From Sphaerisporangium cinnabarinum (GTDB lineage Bacteria; Actinomycetota; Actinomycetes; Actinomycetales; Cellulomonadaceae): a stretch of 58,653 nt of DNA. The first letter of the stretch is position 1; every line of letters starts with the position of its first letter. The stretch covers positions 1 through 58,653 of the forward strand of contig QAPD01000104.1 in the NCBI GenBank assembly GCA_003052455.1, written 5' to 3'. The notes beneath the pieces were generated by a model. That model had not been told where the DNA came from. It made no database searches and saw only the letters and a list, made by a program, of their open reading frames with translations. Both the position numbers and the translations under genes were made by a program. Shown here piece by piece: positions 8,406-16,601 of the stretch.

Positions 8406-8433
8406 TGACTTTTGCCGAGGGGTCCTGTACGGT
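8406..8433 (+). promoter_or_regulatory. Promoter upstream of riboswitch
   Basis: TGACTT (8406-8411) and TACGGT (8428-8433) with a 16-base spacer resemble a housekeeping promoter. They lie about 45 bases before the riboswitch core. Confidence 0.4.
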
Positions 8434-8476
8434 CGTCCTGCTCCGTCGGGATACCCATCTGGCGGAGTCCTCGCGC

Positions 8477-8648
8477 GGAACGCCTAACCCTGTCACCGCG
8501 AGAGGTCCACGACGACCCGATGACAGGGACGGGGGACCCACTTCCGGGTGCTGGAGACAGCGCCCTTGGGGTGAAGCCCGACGGACTCCGGTCCGTCAGG
8601 CCGGGTGACTCTTCCACCCGAACCCGACAGCTGACCTCGCAGGCGTCC
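8477..8648 (+). ncRNA. c-di-AMP (ydaO-yuaA) riboswitch
   Basis: The leader contains conserved ydaO blocks in order: GGGGGACCCA (about 8530), CTTGGGGTGAA (8562-8575), GGCCGGGTGACTC, and the strongly conserved 3' block CCCGAACCCGACAGCTGAC followed by CTCGCAGGCG. Closing helix P1 can form between ACGCCT (8480-8485) and AGGCGT (8641-8646), immediately before the AGGAGAGG ribosome-binding site of the NlpC/P60 gene. In actinobacteria this riboswitch commonly controls cell-wall hydrolases and Rpf proteins, switching expression off when c-di-AMP is high. End points are approximate. Confidence 0.88.
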
Positions 8649-8661
8649 AGGAGAGGCAACA

Positions 8662-9480
8662 GTGACCGTGAGCACGACTCGCGCCCGCCACCGCGCGGCG
8701 CGGCGTCCCGTGACGCCACTCAGCACCATCGCCCAGGCCGCATCGGACCAGATGTCGAGCGTCGGTCGTCGTACCGCCGTCGTCGCCGCGTCCTCCGGCC
8801 TCATCGTCTCGATGATCGGCGCCGCCGCCCCCGCGACGGCCGCCCCGGTCGACAACGAGTCCGGCAAGCTCAACGCCGTCGACCTCAGCGCCCTCACCGC
8901 GCAGGCCCGCCAGGCCCTCGAGGTCGCACCGGCAGTGACCGTCGCGGCCGACGCGGCGTTCACCATCGAGGAGGCCCCGGTCACCGTGACCCCGGCCCCC
9001 GAGCCGGAGCCGGAGCCCGAGCCGGAGCCCGTCCGCACCACGCAGACGAGCCGCACGCAGGAGCGCCAGTCCACGCAGTCGTCCTCGTCCGACGAGGCCC
9101 AGGCGCCGGCCCAGCAGGAGGCGTCCGTCGGCGCCCCCGCGTCGGCCTACGGCTCGTCGATCGTCTCGATCGCGGCCCGCTACGTGGGTGTCCCGTACGT
9201 CTACGGCGGCACCACCCCCGACGGCTTCGACTGCTCGGGCTTCACCAGCTACGTCTACGCCCAGGTCGGCATCAACCTGCCGCGCACGTCGGGCGCCCAG
9301 GGCTCGGTCGGCACCAAGGTGTCGCGCGACCAGGCGCAGCCGGGCGACCTCATCTGGACGCCGGGCCACATCGCCATCTACGCGGGCGACAACATGATGA
9401 TCGACGCCCCGCGCCCCGGGAAGTCGGTCCAGTTCCGCCAGATCTGGCAGTCGAACCCCACCTTCATCCGCGTGGCCTGA
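8662..9480 (+). CDS. Secreted NlpC/P60 peptidoglycan endopeptidase
   Basis: A 272-residue exported cell-wall hydrolase. It starts at GTG 8662 after an AGGAGAGG site. A long basic leader (residues 1-35) precedes a hydrophobic segment ending ATAAP (signal peptide, cleavage about residue 60). A low-complexity linker of alternating Glu-Pro residues (about 113-123) and a Ser/Gln-rich stretch lead to the C-terminal NlpC/P60 domain (about 160-272). The catalytic Cys is in DGFDCSGFTSYVY and the His in PGHIAIY. The domain cleaves D-Glu to diaminoacid bonds in stem peptides. Expression is probably governed by the c-di-AMP riboswitch directly upstream, linking wall turnover to turgor and cell-wall stress. 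Confidence 0.93.
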   Translation: MTVSTTRARHRAARRPVTPLSTIAQAASDQMSSVGRRTAVVAASSGLIVSMIGAAAPATAAPVDNESGKLNAVDLSALTAQARQALEVAPAVTVAADAAFTIEEAPVTVTPAPEPEPEPEPEPVRTTQTSRTQERQSTQSSSSDEAQAPAQQEASVGAPASAYGSSIVSIAARYVGVPYVYGGTTPDGFDCSGFTSYVYAQVGINLPRTSGAQGSVGTKVSRDQAQPGDLIWTPGHIAIYAGDNMMIDAPRPGKSVQFRQIWQSNPTFIRVA

Positions 9481-9520
9481 TCGCTCACCCGATCAGGACC
9501 CCCGCGGTCACTGGCTGGAC

Positions 9521-9561
9521 GAACCCCGTCCGCTCGCACTTAGCGCGAGCGGGCGGGGTTC
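9521..9561 (+). terminator. Terminator hairpin after NlpC/P60 gene
   Basis: Arms of 17 bases at 9521-9537 and 9545-9561 (GAACCCCG...GCTCGC and its complement, one mismatch) enclose a 7-base loop, 41 bases after the stop codon. Confidence 0.75.
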
Positions 9562-9667
9562 GTGGCATTCTTGACGTGTTCGTGACTCGTGGCAGACGGA
9601 CGGCCGGGCCTGGTCTCGGCTAGGTTGGTCGTCCGATGGCACCGGGCCGTCGAGAGGAGAGTCGCTC

Positions 9668-10615
9668 ATGACCCGCACGGAATCCGTCCTCGTCGGTGTC
9701 GACGGCTCGGCGCCGAGCCTCCACGCCCTGGACTGGGCCGCGGCGTACGCGCTGCGCGTGGGGTGGCCGCTCCACATCGTGTGCACCTACTCGCTGCCGT
9801 CGTTCACGGCGGCGTCGCTCGACGGCGGCTACGCGGCCCTCGACGACTCCGCCATCCAGGAGGGGGCGCGCGCCGTCCTCGAGGAGGCCCGCGCCCGCGC
9901 CGAGGGGGCCGGCGTCCGCACGACGGCGACCGTCACGACGGGCGACGCCGCCGGGGTGCTCGTGGAGATGTCGCGCGAGCACGCGCTCGTCGTCGTCGGT
10001 ACCCGCGGCCGCGGCGGCTTCACCGAGCGGCTGCTCGGCACGGTTTCCTCCGCGCTGCCCGCGCACGCGCACTGCCCGACCGTCGTCGTGCCGTACCGCG
10101 TGGGCGGCAAGGACGACGAGGGCGGCGCCCAGGAGCTGCCGCCGGTGCGGGACCTGCGCCGGATCGTCGTCGGGGTGGACGGGTCGCCGTCCGCCGAGAT
10201 CGCGCTGCGGCACGCGATCCGTCAGGCCCGCGCGTGGGACGCCGAGCTCGTCGCCGTCGCCGGCGTCCCGGTCGGTGCCGGTGCGGGCCTCCTCGCGTGG
10301 TTGCCCGCGTCGATCGACCACGAGCAGGTGCTGGCGGACGTCACCGAAGGGCTCAACGTCATCATCGACCGCCACGAGGCGGAGCACCCCGGGCTCACGA
10401 TCAAGCGCATCGTGCTCGACGGCACGGGCGCCGAGCTCCTCACGGAGTTCTCCACGGCGTCCGACCTCATCGTCGTGGGCTCGCGCGGGCGTGGCGGGTT
10501 CCGCGGTCTGCTGCTGGGCTCCACGAGCCAGGCGGTCCTGCACCACTCCGCGTGCCCCGTCATGGTCGTGACCAAGAAGTGCGAGGACGACGAGCCGACG
10601 ACCCAGGAGCGCTGA
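9668..10615 (+). CDS. Tandem-domain universal stress protein
   Basis: A 315-residue cytoplasmic protein with two UspA domains (about residues 6-146 and 162-305). Both carry the ATP-binding signature: VVGTRGRGGFTERLLGTVS in the first and VVGSRGRGGFRGLLLGSTS in the second, each followed by a CP-V-V-V strand. The Walker-like VGVDGS strand also occurs twice. This is the mycobacterial-type tandem Usp, generally ATP-binding and tied to stasis or hypoxia. The start ATG 9668 follows a GGAGAG site. A TAGGTT hexamer at 9622-9627 is a possible -10. The gene is monocistronic between two hairpins. Confidence 0.92.
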   Translation: MTRTESVLVGVDGSAPSLHALDWAAAYALRVGWPLHIVCTYSLPSFTAASLDGGYAALDDSAIQEGARAVLEEARARAEGAGVRTTATVTTGDAAGVLVEMSREHALVVVGTRGRGGFTERLLGTVSSALPAHAHCPTVVVPYRVGGKDDEGGAQELPPVRDLRRIVVGVDGSPSAEIALRHAIRQARAWDAELVAVAGVPVGAGAGLLAWLPASIDHEQVLADVTEGLNVIIDRHEAEHPGLTIKRIVLDGTGAELLTEFSTASDLIVVGSRGRGGFRGLLLGSTSQAVLHHSACPVMVVTKKCEDDEPTTQER

Positions 10616-10632
10616 GCCGCCGGCACGCCTGA

Positions 10633-10651
10633 GCACCACGGCGCGTGGTGC
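10633..10651. terminator. Hairpin between convergent genes
   Basis: GCACCACG-GCG-CGTGGTGC, a perfect 8-bp stem with a 3-base loop, between the Usp gene and the ABC permease gene. Confidence 0.6.
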
Positions 10652-10663
10652 CCGGGCGCGCGG

Positions 10664-11515
10664 TCAGCTCCGGTTGCGGTACAGCCGCATGGTGATCGGC
10701 GCGAGGATCGCGGTGAGCACGACGGACGCCACGAGGACCCACACGATCCCCTCCGTCGCGGGCTCGCCCGCCATGAGCCCGCGCACCGCGGTGACGAGGT
10801 GCGTGACCGGGTTGACGTCGACGAAGCGCTGGAGCACGACGGGCATCGTCGACGGGTCGACGAAGATGTTCGACGCGAACGTGAGCGGCATGAGCACGAG
10901 CATCGACGTGCCCATGACGGCGTTGGGGGAGCGCAGCACGAGCCCGAGCGCCGTGAACACCCAGCTCAGCGCGAACGCGAACACGAGCAGCAGCACGATC
11001 CCCAGGACCACGCCGACGACGCCGCCCGGCGGGCGGAAGCCCAGCACGAGGCCGAGCGCGAGGGTCACGACCGACGCGATCGTGTACCGCACGGTGTCGC
11101 CGAGCAGCGCGCCGACGATCGGCGCGGGCCGCCACACGGGCAGCGACCGGAACCGGTCGAACACGCCCTTGCTGATGTCCGTGTTCATCGTGTAGCCGGT
11201 GTAGATCGTCGTGAAGAGCACCGCCTGCACGAGGATGCCGGGGAGCAGGAACTGCAGGTAGCTCTGCACGTCGCCGGCGAGCGCGCCGCCGAACAGGTAC
11301 GTGAACATCAGCGTGAAGATGATCGGCGAGACCGTGACGTCGAACAGCTGCTCGGGCACGTGCTTGATCTTGAGCAGCGCGCGCCACGTGTACGTCAGGG
11401 TCGCCGAGACGGGCGACGGCCGGTCCGGTCGCCGCTCGAGCGCGACCGCCGCCCGCAGCGCGTTCGCCTCGGGCGCGCGCAGCTCCGCGGCGGTGGTCGT
11501 GGGGTCCGCGGCCAT
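10664..11515 (-). CDS. ABC-2 type exporter permease (DrrB-like)
   Basis: A 283-residue integral membrane subunit with six hydrophobic segments. After a soluble N-terminus comes YTWRALLKIKHVPEQLFD, typical of DrrB-family permeases, then SPIIFTLMFTYLFGG and the conserved central loop DISKGVFDRFRSLPVWRPAP. The start ATG shares a base with the TGA of the ATPase gene (TGATG), so the two subunits are translationally coupled. The pair should form an ABC exporter for a hydrophobic compound such as a drug or lipid; the cargo is not evident. The final hydrophobic helix ends RLYRNRS. Confidence 0.9.
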   Translation of the reverse strand: MAADPTTTAAELRAPEANALRAAVALERRPDRPSPVSATLTYTWRALLKIKHVPEQLFDVTVSPIIFTLMFTYLFGGALAGDVQSYLQFLLPGILVQAVLFTTIYTGYTMNTDISKGVFDRFRSLPVWRPAPIVGALLGDTVRYTIASVVTLALGLVLGFRPPGGVVGVVLGIVLLLVFAFALSWVFTALGLVLRSPNAVMGTSMLVLMPLTFASNIFVDPSTMPVVLQRFVDVNPVTHLVTAVRGLMAGEPATEGIVWVLVASVVLTAILAPITMRLYRNRS

Positions 11516-12516
11516 CAGGCCACCTCCTCGATCGTCTCGTCGTCGTCCATGGGCTGGCCGGTGAGCGCGAGGAACACCTCGTCGAGGCTCGGCTGGCCCA
11601 GCGTGAACTCGGGCACCGCGATCCCCTCGTCGCCGAGGGCGGGCAGGATCCGCGCGACGTCCGCCGCGCCGTCGTCGGGCACGCGCGCGGTGAAGGCGTA
11701 CGGGTCGTTCGCGAGCGTGATGTCCGTGCCGAGCAGCGCGCCCACGACCTCCGCGGCCCGGCCGCGCTGCGTCGCGTCCGCGAGGCGCAGGTGGACCGCC
11801 CCCTCGCCCACCGACCGCTTGAGCTCGGTCGCAGTGCCCTCCGCGATGACCTTGCCGTGGTCGATCACGGCGATGCGGTCGGCGAGCTGGTCCGCCTCCT
11901 CGAGGTACTGGGTCGTGAGCAGCACGGTCGCGCCGTCGGCGACGAGCACGCGCACGATGTCCCACACCTGGTTGCGGCTGCGCGGGTCGAGGCCGGTGGT
12001 CGGCTCGTCGAGGAAGATGACGCGCGGGCTCATGACGAGGCTCGCCGCGAGGTCGATCCGCCGCCGCATGCCGCCCGAGTACGTCTTCACCTGGCGGTCG
12101 CCCGCGTCCCCGAGCCCGAACGCGTCGAGGAGCTCGGCGGAGCGACCGCGCGCCGTGCCGCCGAGGAACCCGTACAGCCGCGCGAGCATGACGAGGTTCT
12201 CCGTGCCCGTGAGGTCCTCGTCCACGGACGCGTACTGCCCGGTGAGCCCGACGACGGACCGCACCTTGTCGGCGTCGTGCACGACGTCGTGACCGAGGAC
12301 GCGCGCCGTGCCCGCGTCGGGGCGCAGGAGCGTCGCGAGCATGCGGACGGCGGTCGTCTTGCCCGCGCCGTTCGGCCCGAGGACGCCGAACACGGTGCCC
12401 TCGGGGATGAGGAGGTCGATGCCGTCGACCGCCTTGGTCACCGACTTCCCGGTCGTGAAGTGCTTGACGAGGCCGCGCGCCTCGACGGCGAGGTCGCCGC
12501 GTGCAGGTTCGGTCAT
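11515..12516 (-). CDS. ABC exporter ATP-binding protein (DrrA-like)
   Basis: A 333-residue ATPase of the daunorubicin-resistance (DrrA) type. Motifs in order are Walker [10 protein letters not shown] (about residue 48), the Q-loop [15 protein letters not shown], the signature [12 protein letters not shown], Walker [14 protein letters not shown], and the switch-region variant [13 protein letters not shown], a DrrA hallmark. The C-terminal DUF4162-like domain ends with [16 protein letters not shown] 12516 has a perfect AGGAGG site 6 bases upstream, favoured over an upstream in-frame start near 12618. It is the first gene of the two-gene operon with the permease. Direct repeats of CGATGAGT lie upstream (about 12600-12625) and could bind a regulator. 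Confidence 0.92.
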   Translation of the reverse strand: MTEPARGDLAVEARGLVKHFTTGKSVTKAVDGIDLLIPEGTVFGVLGPNGAGKTTAVRMLATLLRPDAGTARVLGHDVVHDADKVRSVVGLTGQYASVDEDLTGTENLVMLARLYGFLGGTARGRSAELLDAFGLGDAGDRQVKTYSGGMRRRIDLAASLVMSPRVIFLDEPTTGLDPRSRNQVWDIVRVLVADGATVLLTTQYLEEADQLADRIAVIDHGKVIAEGTATELKRSVGEGAVHLRLADATQRGRAAEVVGALLGTDITLANDPYAFTARVPDDGAADVARILPALGDEGIAVPEFTLGQPSLDEVFLALTGQPMDDDETIEEVA

Positions 12517-12685
12517 GTCCCCTCCTGGCCGTTGCCGACGGGCCGCCCGGAGCGTCCGGGCCACCCACGCACCCACCGACCGCCCGGGCCGGCAGAACTC
12601 ATCGGTCGTGCACCCCACTCATCGTGCGCCGGAGAAGGGGACGCTGACCAGCGAGATGCGCCAGGAGCGAAGAGATGCGCCGGAA

Positions 12686-12754
12686 CGAGGTAGAGCCTCC
12701 GGCCGCGAGGGAGAACCCGGAGGGCTCTACCTCGCGACCGGAGGCTCTACCTCG
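12686..12754. repeat. Three-copy 17-base repeat forming alternative hairpins; probable terminator
   Basis: The arm at 12686-12702 is the exact reverse complement of the copy at 12738-12754, and nearly so of a second copy at 12717-12734 that has one extra G. One 5' arm can therefore pair with either of two 3' arms. The element lies just downstream (minus strand) of the aspartate aminotransferase stop at 12770, so termination is the likely role. Confidence 0.6.
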
Positions 12755-12769
12755 CGGGTCCGGGGCCCT

Positions 12770-14053
12770 CTACCGAGCGGCGTGCTCTGCCGCCGCGAGG
12801 AGGACGCACGTCGCGACGCCGTCCATCGCGACGCGGACCTCCTCGATCGGGGGGAGGGTCGGGGCGAGGCGGAGGACCTTGTCCTCCGGGTCCTTGCCGT
12901 AGGGGAACGGGGCGCCCGCGGGCGTGAGCGCGATGCCGGCGGCCTTCGCGAGCTCGACGACGCGCGACGCGGTGCCCGGCACGACCTCGAGGCTGACGAA
13001 GTAGCCGCCCTTCGGCTCGGTCCACGACCCGACGCCCGTGCCGCCGAGGCGGTCGGCGAGGATGCTCGTCACGGCGTCGAACTTGGGGGCGATGATGTCG
13101 CGGTGCTTGCGCATGTGGGCGCGCACGCCGTCGGCGTCGCCGAAGAACAGCGCGTGCCGGAGCTGGTTGACCTTGTCCGGGCCGATGGACTGGGTGGCCA
13201 GGTGCTTCTTGTACCAGGCGACGTTCGCGGGGGACGACGCGAGGAACGCGACGCCCGAGCCGGCGAACGTGATCTTCGAGGTCGAGGCGTAGAGGATCAC
13301 GCGGTCGGGGTGCCCGGCCTCCGCGGCGAGCCCGATCGCGTCGGCGCTCGTCACCTCGTCGTCGGTGAGGTGGTGCAGCGCGTACGCGTTGTCCCAGAGG
13401 ATGCGGAAGTCGGGGGCGGCGGCCGGCACGGACACGAGCGCCCGCGCGACCTCCTCGGTGACGACCGAGCCGTCGGGGTTCGCGTACGTCGGCACGACCC
13501 ACATGCCCTTGATCGTCGGGTCGTCGGCGACGAGCGCGGCGACGGCCGCGGCGTCGGGGCCGTCCGCCGTCATGGGGACGGTGACCATCTCGATGCCGAG
13601 CGCCTCGCACACGGAGAAGTGGCGGTCGTAGCCGGGCACGGGGCAGATCCAGCGGACCTTCTCCTCGCGGCCCCACGGGCGCTCGGACCCGGGGACGCCG
13701 AAGAGCGTCGCGTACACGAGCGTGTCGTACATGAGCGTGAGGCTCGCGTTGCCGCCGGCGAGGAGCTGCTCGACGGGCACGCCGAGCAGCTCGGCGAAGA
13801 TGCGCCGGAGCTGGGGCAGCCCGTCGAGGCCGCCGTAGTTGCGCACGTCCGTGCCGTCGGCGTCCGTGTGCACGCCCTCGCCCGGGAGCGCGAGCAGGGC
13901 CTCGGAGAGGTCGAGCTGCTCGGCCGAGGGCTTGCCGCGCGTGAGGTCGAGCTTCAGCCCCAGCGCCTGCAGGTCGGCGTACGCGCGACGCAGGTCGTCG
14001 AGGGACGACGCGAGGGTGGTGGTACCGGGTGCGGTGGGCTCGGGCGTGGTCAC
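12770..14053 (-). CDS. Aspartate aminotransferase, Rv3722c-like subfamily
   Basis: A 427-residue fold-type I PLP enzyme. The N-terminal LDLTRGKPSAEQLDLS and RNYGGLDGLPQLRRIFAELLG motifs belong to the subfamily that includes M. tuberculosis Rv3722c, an essential aspartate aminotransferase. The PLP lysine is in ASTSKITFAGSG. The cofactor-binding aspartate and tyrosine lie in ILWDNAYALHHL. Glutamate and oxaloacetate are the expected partners. GTG 14053 follows TAGAGT by 7 bases; that TAG is also the stop codon of rocD, so this gene has its own promoter inside the end of the neighbouring gene. Context with rocD suggests nitrogen redistribution from arginine and ornithine. Confidence 0.88.
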   Translation of the reverse strand: MTTPEPTAPGTTTLASSLDDLRRAYADLQALGLKLDLTRGKPSAEQLDLSEALLALPGEGVHTDADGTDVRNYGGLDGLPQLRRIFAELLGVPVEQLLAGGNASLTLMYDTLVYATLFGVPGSERPWGREEKVRWICPVPGYDRHFSVCEALGIEMVTVPMTADGPDAAAVAALVADDPTIKGMWVVPTYANPDGSVVTEEVARALVSVPAAAPDFRILWDNAYALHHLTDDEVTSADAIGLAAEAGHPDRVILYASTSKITFAGSGVAFLASSPANVAWYKKHLATQSIGPDKVNQLRHALFFGDADGVRAHMRKHRDIIAPKFDAVTSILADRLGGTGVGSWTEPKGGYFVSLEVVPGTASRVVELAKAAGIALTPAGAPFPYGKDPEDKVLRLAPTLPPIEEVRVAMDGVATCVLLAAAEHAAR

Positions 14054-14060
14054 CCTCCGG

Positions 14061-14066
14061 ACTCTA
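14061..14066 (-). promoter_or_regulatory. -10 element, leaderless promoter of aspartate aminotransferase gene
   Basis: TAGAGT on the minus strand, 7 bases, then GTG at 14053. The first three bases are the TAG stop of rocD. Confidence 0.45.
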
Positions 14067-15368
14067 CCGACCCCGCGCCAGGTCCGTCAGGGCGTCCTCC
14101 AGGGCGGACAGCCCGGTCTCGAGGTCCTCGGCCGTGATGGTGAGCGGGGGAGCGAGGCGGATGGTCGAGCCGTGCGTGTCCTTGGCGAGGACGCCGCGCG
14201 CGAGCAGCGCCTCGCAGAGGTCGCGGCCCGTCCCGCGCGCCGGGTCGAGGTCGAGGCCCGCCCACAGGCCGAGGCCGCGGACGCCGTCGAGCAGGCCCGC
14301 GTCGACGAGCCCGGCGAGACGGTCCTGGAACCCGGCGCCGAGCTCGCGCGCCCGCCGCTGCGGCTCGCCCGTGCGCAGGAGCTCGACGACGGCGAGCCCG
14401 ACCGCGCACGCGAGCGGGTTGCCGCCGAACGTGCTGCCGTGCGTCCCGGGCGTGAGCACCTCGAGCACGTCGCGCCGTCCGACGACGGCCGAGACCGGCA
14501 CGATCCCGCCGCCGAGCGCCTTGCCGAGGGTCACGAGGTCGGGCCGCACGCCCCACGTCTCGGTCGCGAGCGTCGCACCGGCGCGCCCGAGGCCGGACTG
14601 GATCTCGTCGGCCACGAGGAGCACGTCCCGCGCGGTCGTGATCGCGCGCAGGCGCGGCCAGTAGTCGTCGGGCGGCACGACGACGCCGGACTCGCCCTGC
14701 ACCGGCTCCAGGAGCACCGCGACGGTCGTGTCGTCGATCGCGGCGGCGACCGCGTCGGCGTCGCCGTACGGCACGAGCCGGAACCCCGGCGTGTACGGGT
14801 CGAAGCCGCGCCGGGCGTCGGGGTCGTCGGAGAACGACACGATCGTCGTCGTGCGGCCGTGGAAGTTCCCGGAGCCGACGACGACGGTCGCCTCGCCCGG
14901 CGGCACGCCCCTGACGTCGTAGCCCCACTTGCGCGCCGTCTTGATCGCGGTCTCGACGGCCTCCGCGCCCGTGTTCATCGGGAGCACGAGGGAGTCCTCG
15001 CCGCCCGTGGTGAGCGGCCCGACGAGCGCGGCGAGCGCCTCGGCGAACGGGTGCAGGAGGTCGTGGTCGAACGCCCGCGACGTGAGGGTGACGCGGCCGA
15101 GCTGGCGCGTGGCGGCGTCGACGAGCGCGGGGTGCCGGTGCCCGAAGTTGAGCGCCGAGTACCCCGCGAGGAGGTCGAGGTAGCGGCGACCGGTCACGTC
15201 GGTGACCCACGACCCCTCGGCGCTCGCGACCGTGACGGGCAGCGGGTGGTAGTTGTGCGCGAGCGCGCCGCCGCCGCTGCCGTCACCCCGACGGCCGCCG
15301 TCGAGCCGGCCGTCGGCGCGGCTCCCGCCCGTGCCGCCGCCCGACGCGCGGACCTCCTGGGCGGTCAC
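14064..15368 (-). CDS. rocD: Ornithine aminotransferase
   Basis: A 434-residue class III PLP aminotransferase converting ornithine and 2-oxoglutarate to glutamate semialdehyde and glutamate. Diagnostic stretches are YHPLPVTVASAEGSWV near the N-terminus, LPMNTGAEAVETAIKTARKW, the cofactor aspartate in VADEIQSGLGR, and the PLP lysine in TLGKALGGG. The conserved GTHGSTFGGNPLAC loop follows. An unusual Gly/Arg/Ser-rich stretch of about 35 residues precedes the catalytic domain. GTG 15368 overlaps the TGA of the ddaH-like gene (GTGA), so the two are translationally coupled. The pair forms a two-step route from arginine-type substrates toward proline and glutamate. Confidence 0.93.
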   Translation of the reverse strand: MTAQEVRASGGGTGGSRADGRLDGGRRGDGSGGGALAHNYHPLPVTVASAEGSWVTDVTGRRYLDLLAGYSALNFGHRHPALVDAATRQLGRVTLTSRAFDHDLLHPFAEALAALVGPLTTGGEDSLVLPMNTGAEAVETAIKTARKWGYDVRGVPPGEATVVVGSGNFHGRTTTIVSFSDDPDARRGFDPYTPGFRLVPYGDADAVAAAIDDTTVAVLLEPVQGESGVVVPPDDYWPRLRAITTARDVLLVADEIQSGLGRAGATLATETWGVRPDLVTLGKALGGGIVPVSAVVGRRDVLEVLTPGTHGSTFGGNPLACAVGLAVVELLRTGEPQRRARELGAGFQDRLAGLVDAGLLDGVRGLGLWAGLDLDPARGTGRDLCEALLARGVLAKDTHGSTIRLAPPLTITAEDLETGLSALEDALTDLARGR

Positions 15369-16294
15369 GACGCGCTCCCGGTCGGCGCCGGGGCGTGGAC
15401 GGCGGGCTCGCGGATCTCGAGCGTGCAGCACTTCGCCCCGCCCCCGCCGCGCAGGAGCTCCGACGTGTCCACCGCGACCGTCTCGTAGCCGCGCTCGCGC
15501 AGCGCCCCGGCGAGCCGGTCCGCGCGCGGCGAGTGGACGACGTGCGTCCCGTCGCTCACGGCGTTGAGCCCGAGCACGGCGGCGTCCTCCTCGGTCGCGA
15601 GGAGCGCGTCGGGGTAGCGCTCGCGCAGCACCTCCTGCGCGGCGGGGGAGAACGCGGCGGGCAGGTAGACGACGTCGACGGGCGGCGGGCCGGTGAGCGC
15701 GGGGTGGGCGGCGTCGTCGGGGCGCGCGCCGTCGTCGGGCGCGGGGGCACCGGCGCTGCCCTCGTTGCCGCGCAGCACCGTGAGCGCCGTGTCGAGGTGG
15801 TAGAACCGCGGGTCCACGAGCTCGAGCGTCACGACCTCCCGGCCCCACAGGGCCGCGGCCTCGGCGTGCGCGGCGCGGTCGGTGCGGAAGCCGGTGCCGG
15901 CGAGCACGACGTCGCCCGCCACCAGGAGGTCGCCCTCGCCCTCGTTGACATGCTCCGCGAGGTGCGTGACGTACCCGTGGTCGGCGAACCACTTGAGGTA
16001 GGCGGGTCCCTCGGGCCCGCGCTCGGGATGGGTGAAGCGCGCGGAGTACACGAGGCCGTCGACGACGGTCGCGCCGTTGGCCGCGTAGACCATGTCCGGC
16101 AGGCCGGGGACGGGGTCGATCGTCTCGACGGTGTGGCCGAGGTCGCGGAAGGTGTCGCGCAGGCGTTCCCACTGCGCGACGGCGAGCGCGGTGTCGACCG
16201 GCGTGCGCCGGTCCATCCAGGGGTTGATCTCGTAGCTGACGGTGAAGTACGTCGGCCGGCACATCAGGTAGTGCCGGGGCTGGCCTGGGCGCAT
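15365..16294 (-). CDS. Dimethylargininase-like guanidino hydrolase (GME superfamily)
   Basis: A 309-residue enzyme of the guanidine-group-modifying superfamily. The N-terminal HYLMCRPTYFTVSYEINPWMD is the standard annotation signature for dimethylargininase (DdaH). The catalytic His lies in RFYHLDT, acidic residues in NEGEGD, and the nucleophilic Cys in AKCCTLE near the C-terminus. DdaH yields citrulline plus dimethylamine, but tight coupling to ornithine aminotransferase raises the possibility of an ornithine-producing arginine hydrolase; sequence alone does not decide. A perfect GAGGAGG site precedes ATG 16294. An insert rich in Asp/Ala/Pro (about residues 178-200) interrupts the usual fold. 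First gene of the operon. Confidence 0.85.
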   Translation of the reverse strand: MRPGQPRHYLMCRPTYFTVSYEINPWMDRRTPVDTALAVAQWERLRDTFRDLGHTVETIDPVPGLPDMVYAANGATVVDGLVYSARFTHPERGPEGPAYLKWFADHGYVTHLAEHVNEGEGDLLVAGDVVLAGTGFRTDRAAHAEAAALWGREVVTLELVDPRFYHLDTALTVLRGNEGSAGAPAPDDGARPDDAAHPALTGPPPVDVVYLPAAFSPAAQEVLRERYPDALLATEEDAAVLGLNAVSDGTHVVHSPRADRLAGALRERGYETVAVDTSELLRGGGGAKCCTLEIREPAVHAPAPTGSAS

Positions 16295-16459
16295 CGCCGC
16301 CTCCTCGCGGGAGCCGGGCCGCCGGGGTGGTGCGGCCCGGGTGGGTGCCGGACGGGGGATGCGTCCGGTGCTGCTGGTGGGCTGCCGGTTGGCTGCTGGA
16401 AGTCAGCGTACGTCCGGGAGGTGTGCGCGTCCTGGGACGGCGCGCGAGCGACAAGGGTG

Positions 16460-16499
16460 TTGACAGCGATATTCTATCGATATATCGTTACCGTATCGC
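16460..16499 (+). promoter_or_regulatory. padR promoter with nested symmetric operator
   Basis: TTGACA (16460-16465) and TATCGT (16483-16488) with a 17-base spacer form an unusually consensus-like promoter. Two dyads share one centre at 16482.5: the perfect palindrome CGATATATCG (16478-16487) and outer arms GCGATA (16466-16471) and TATCGC (16494-16499). This AT-rich island covers the -10 region and fits autorepression by the PadR protein encoded downstream. Confidence 0.75.
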
Positions 16500-16601
16500 T
16501 GAGCCCACCACGTGGCTCGCGACGACCGCGCGGCCGGACCGGCCCGCCACGCTCCGCGGATCACCCGGAGCCCTCGATCACACGCACAGGAGACACCACT
16601 C

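Noticed and set aside
8480-8660. Small ORF in the leader of the NlpC/P60 gene
   Set aside because: The conserved bases follow c-di-AMP riboswitch structure rather than codon bias, so the leader is annotated as RNA.
10664-12568. One fused ABC permease-ATPase protein
   Set aside because: The frame upstream of 11515 is not the ATPase frame. The real ATPase ends in a TGATG overlap with the permease start.
14064-16454. A single 796-codon gene joining the ddaH-like and rocD regions
   Set aside because: The upstream part is out of frame with the DdaH-like protein; the overlapping GTGA and the intact DdaH frame show two separate coupled genes.
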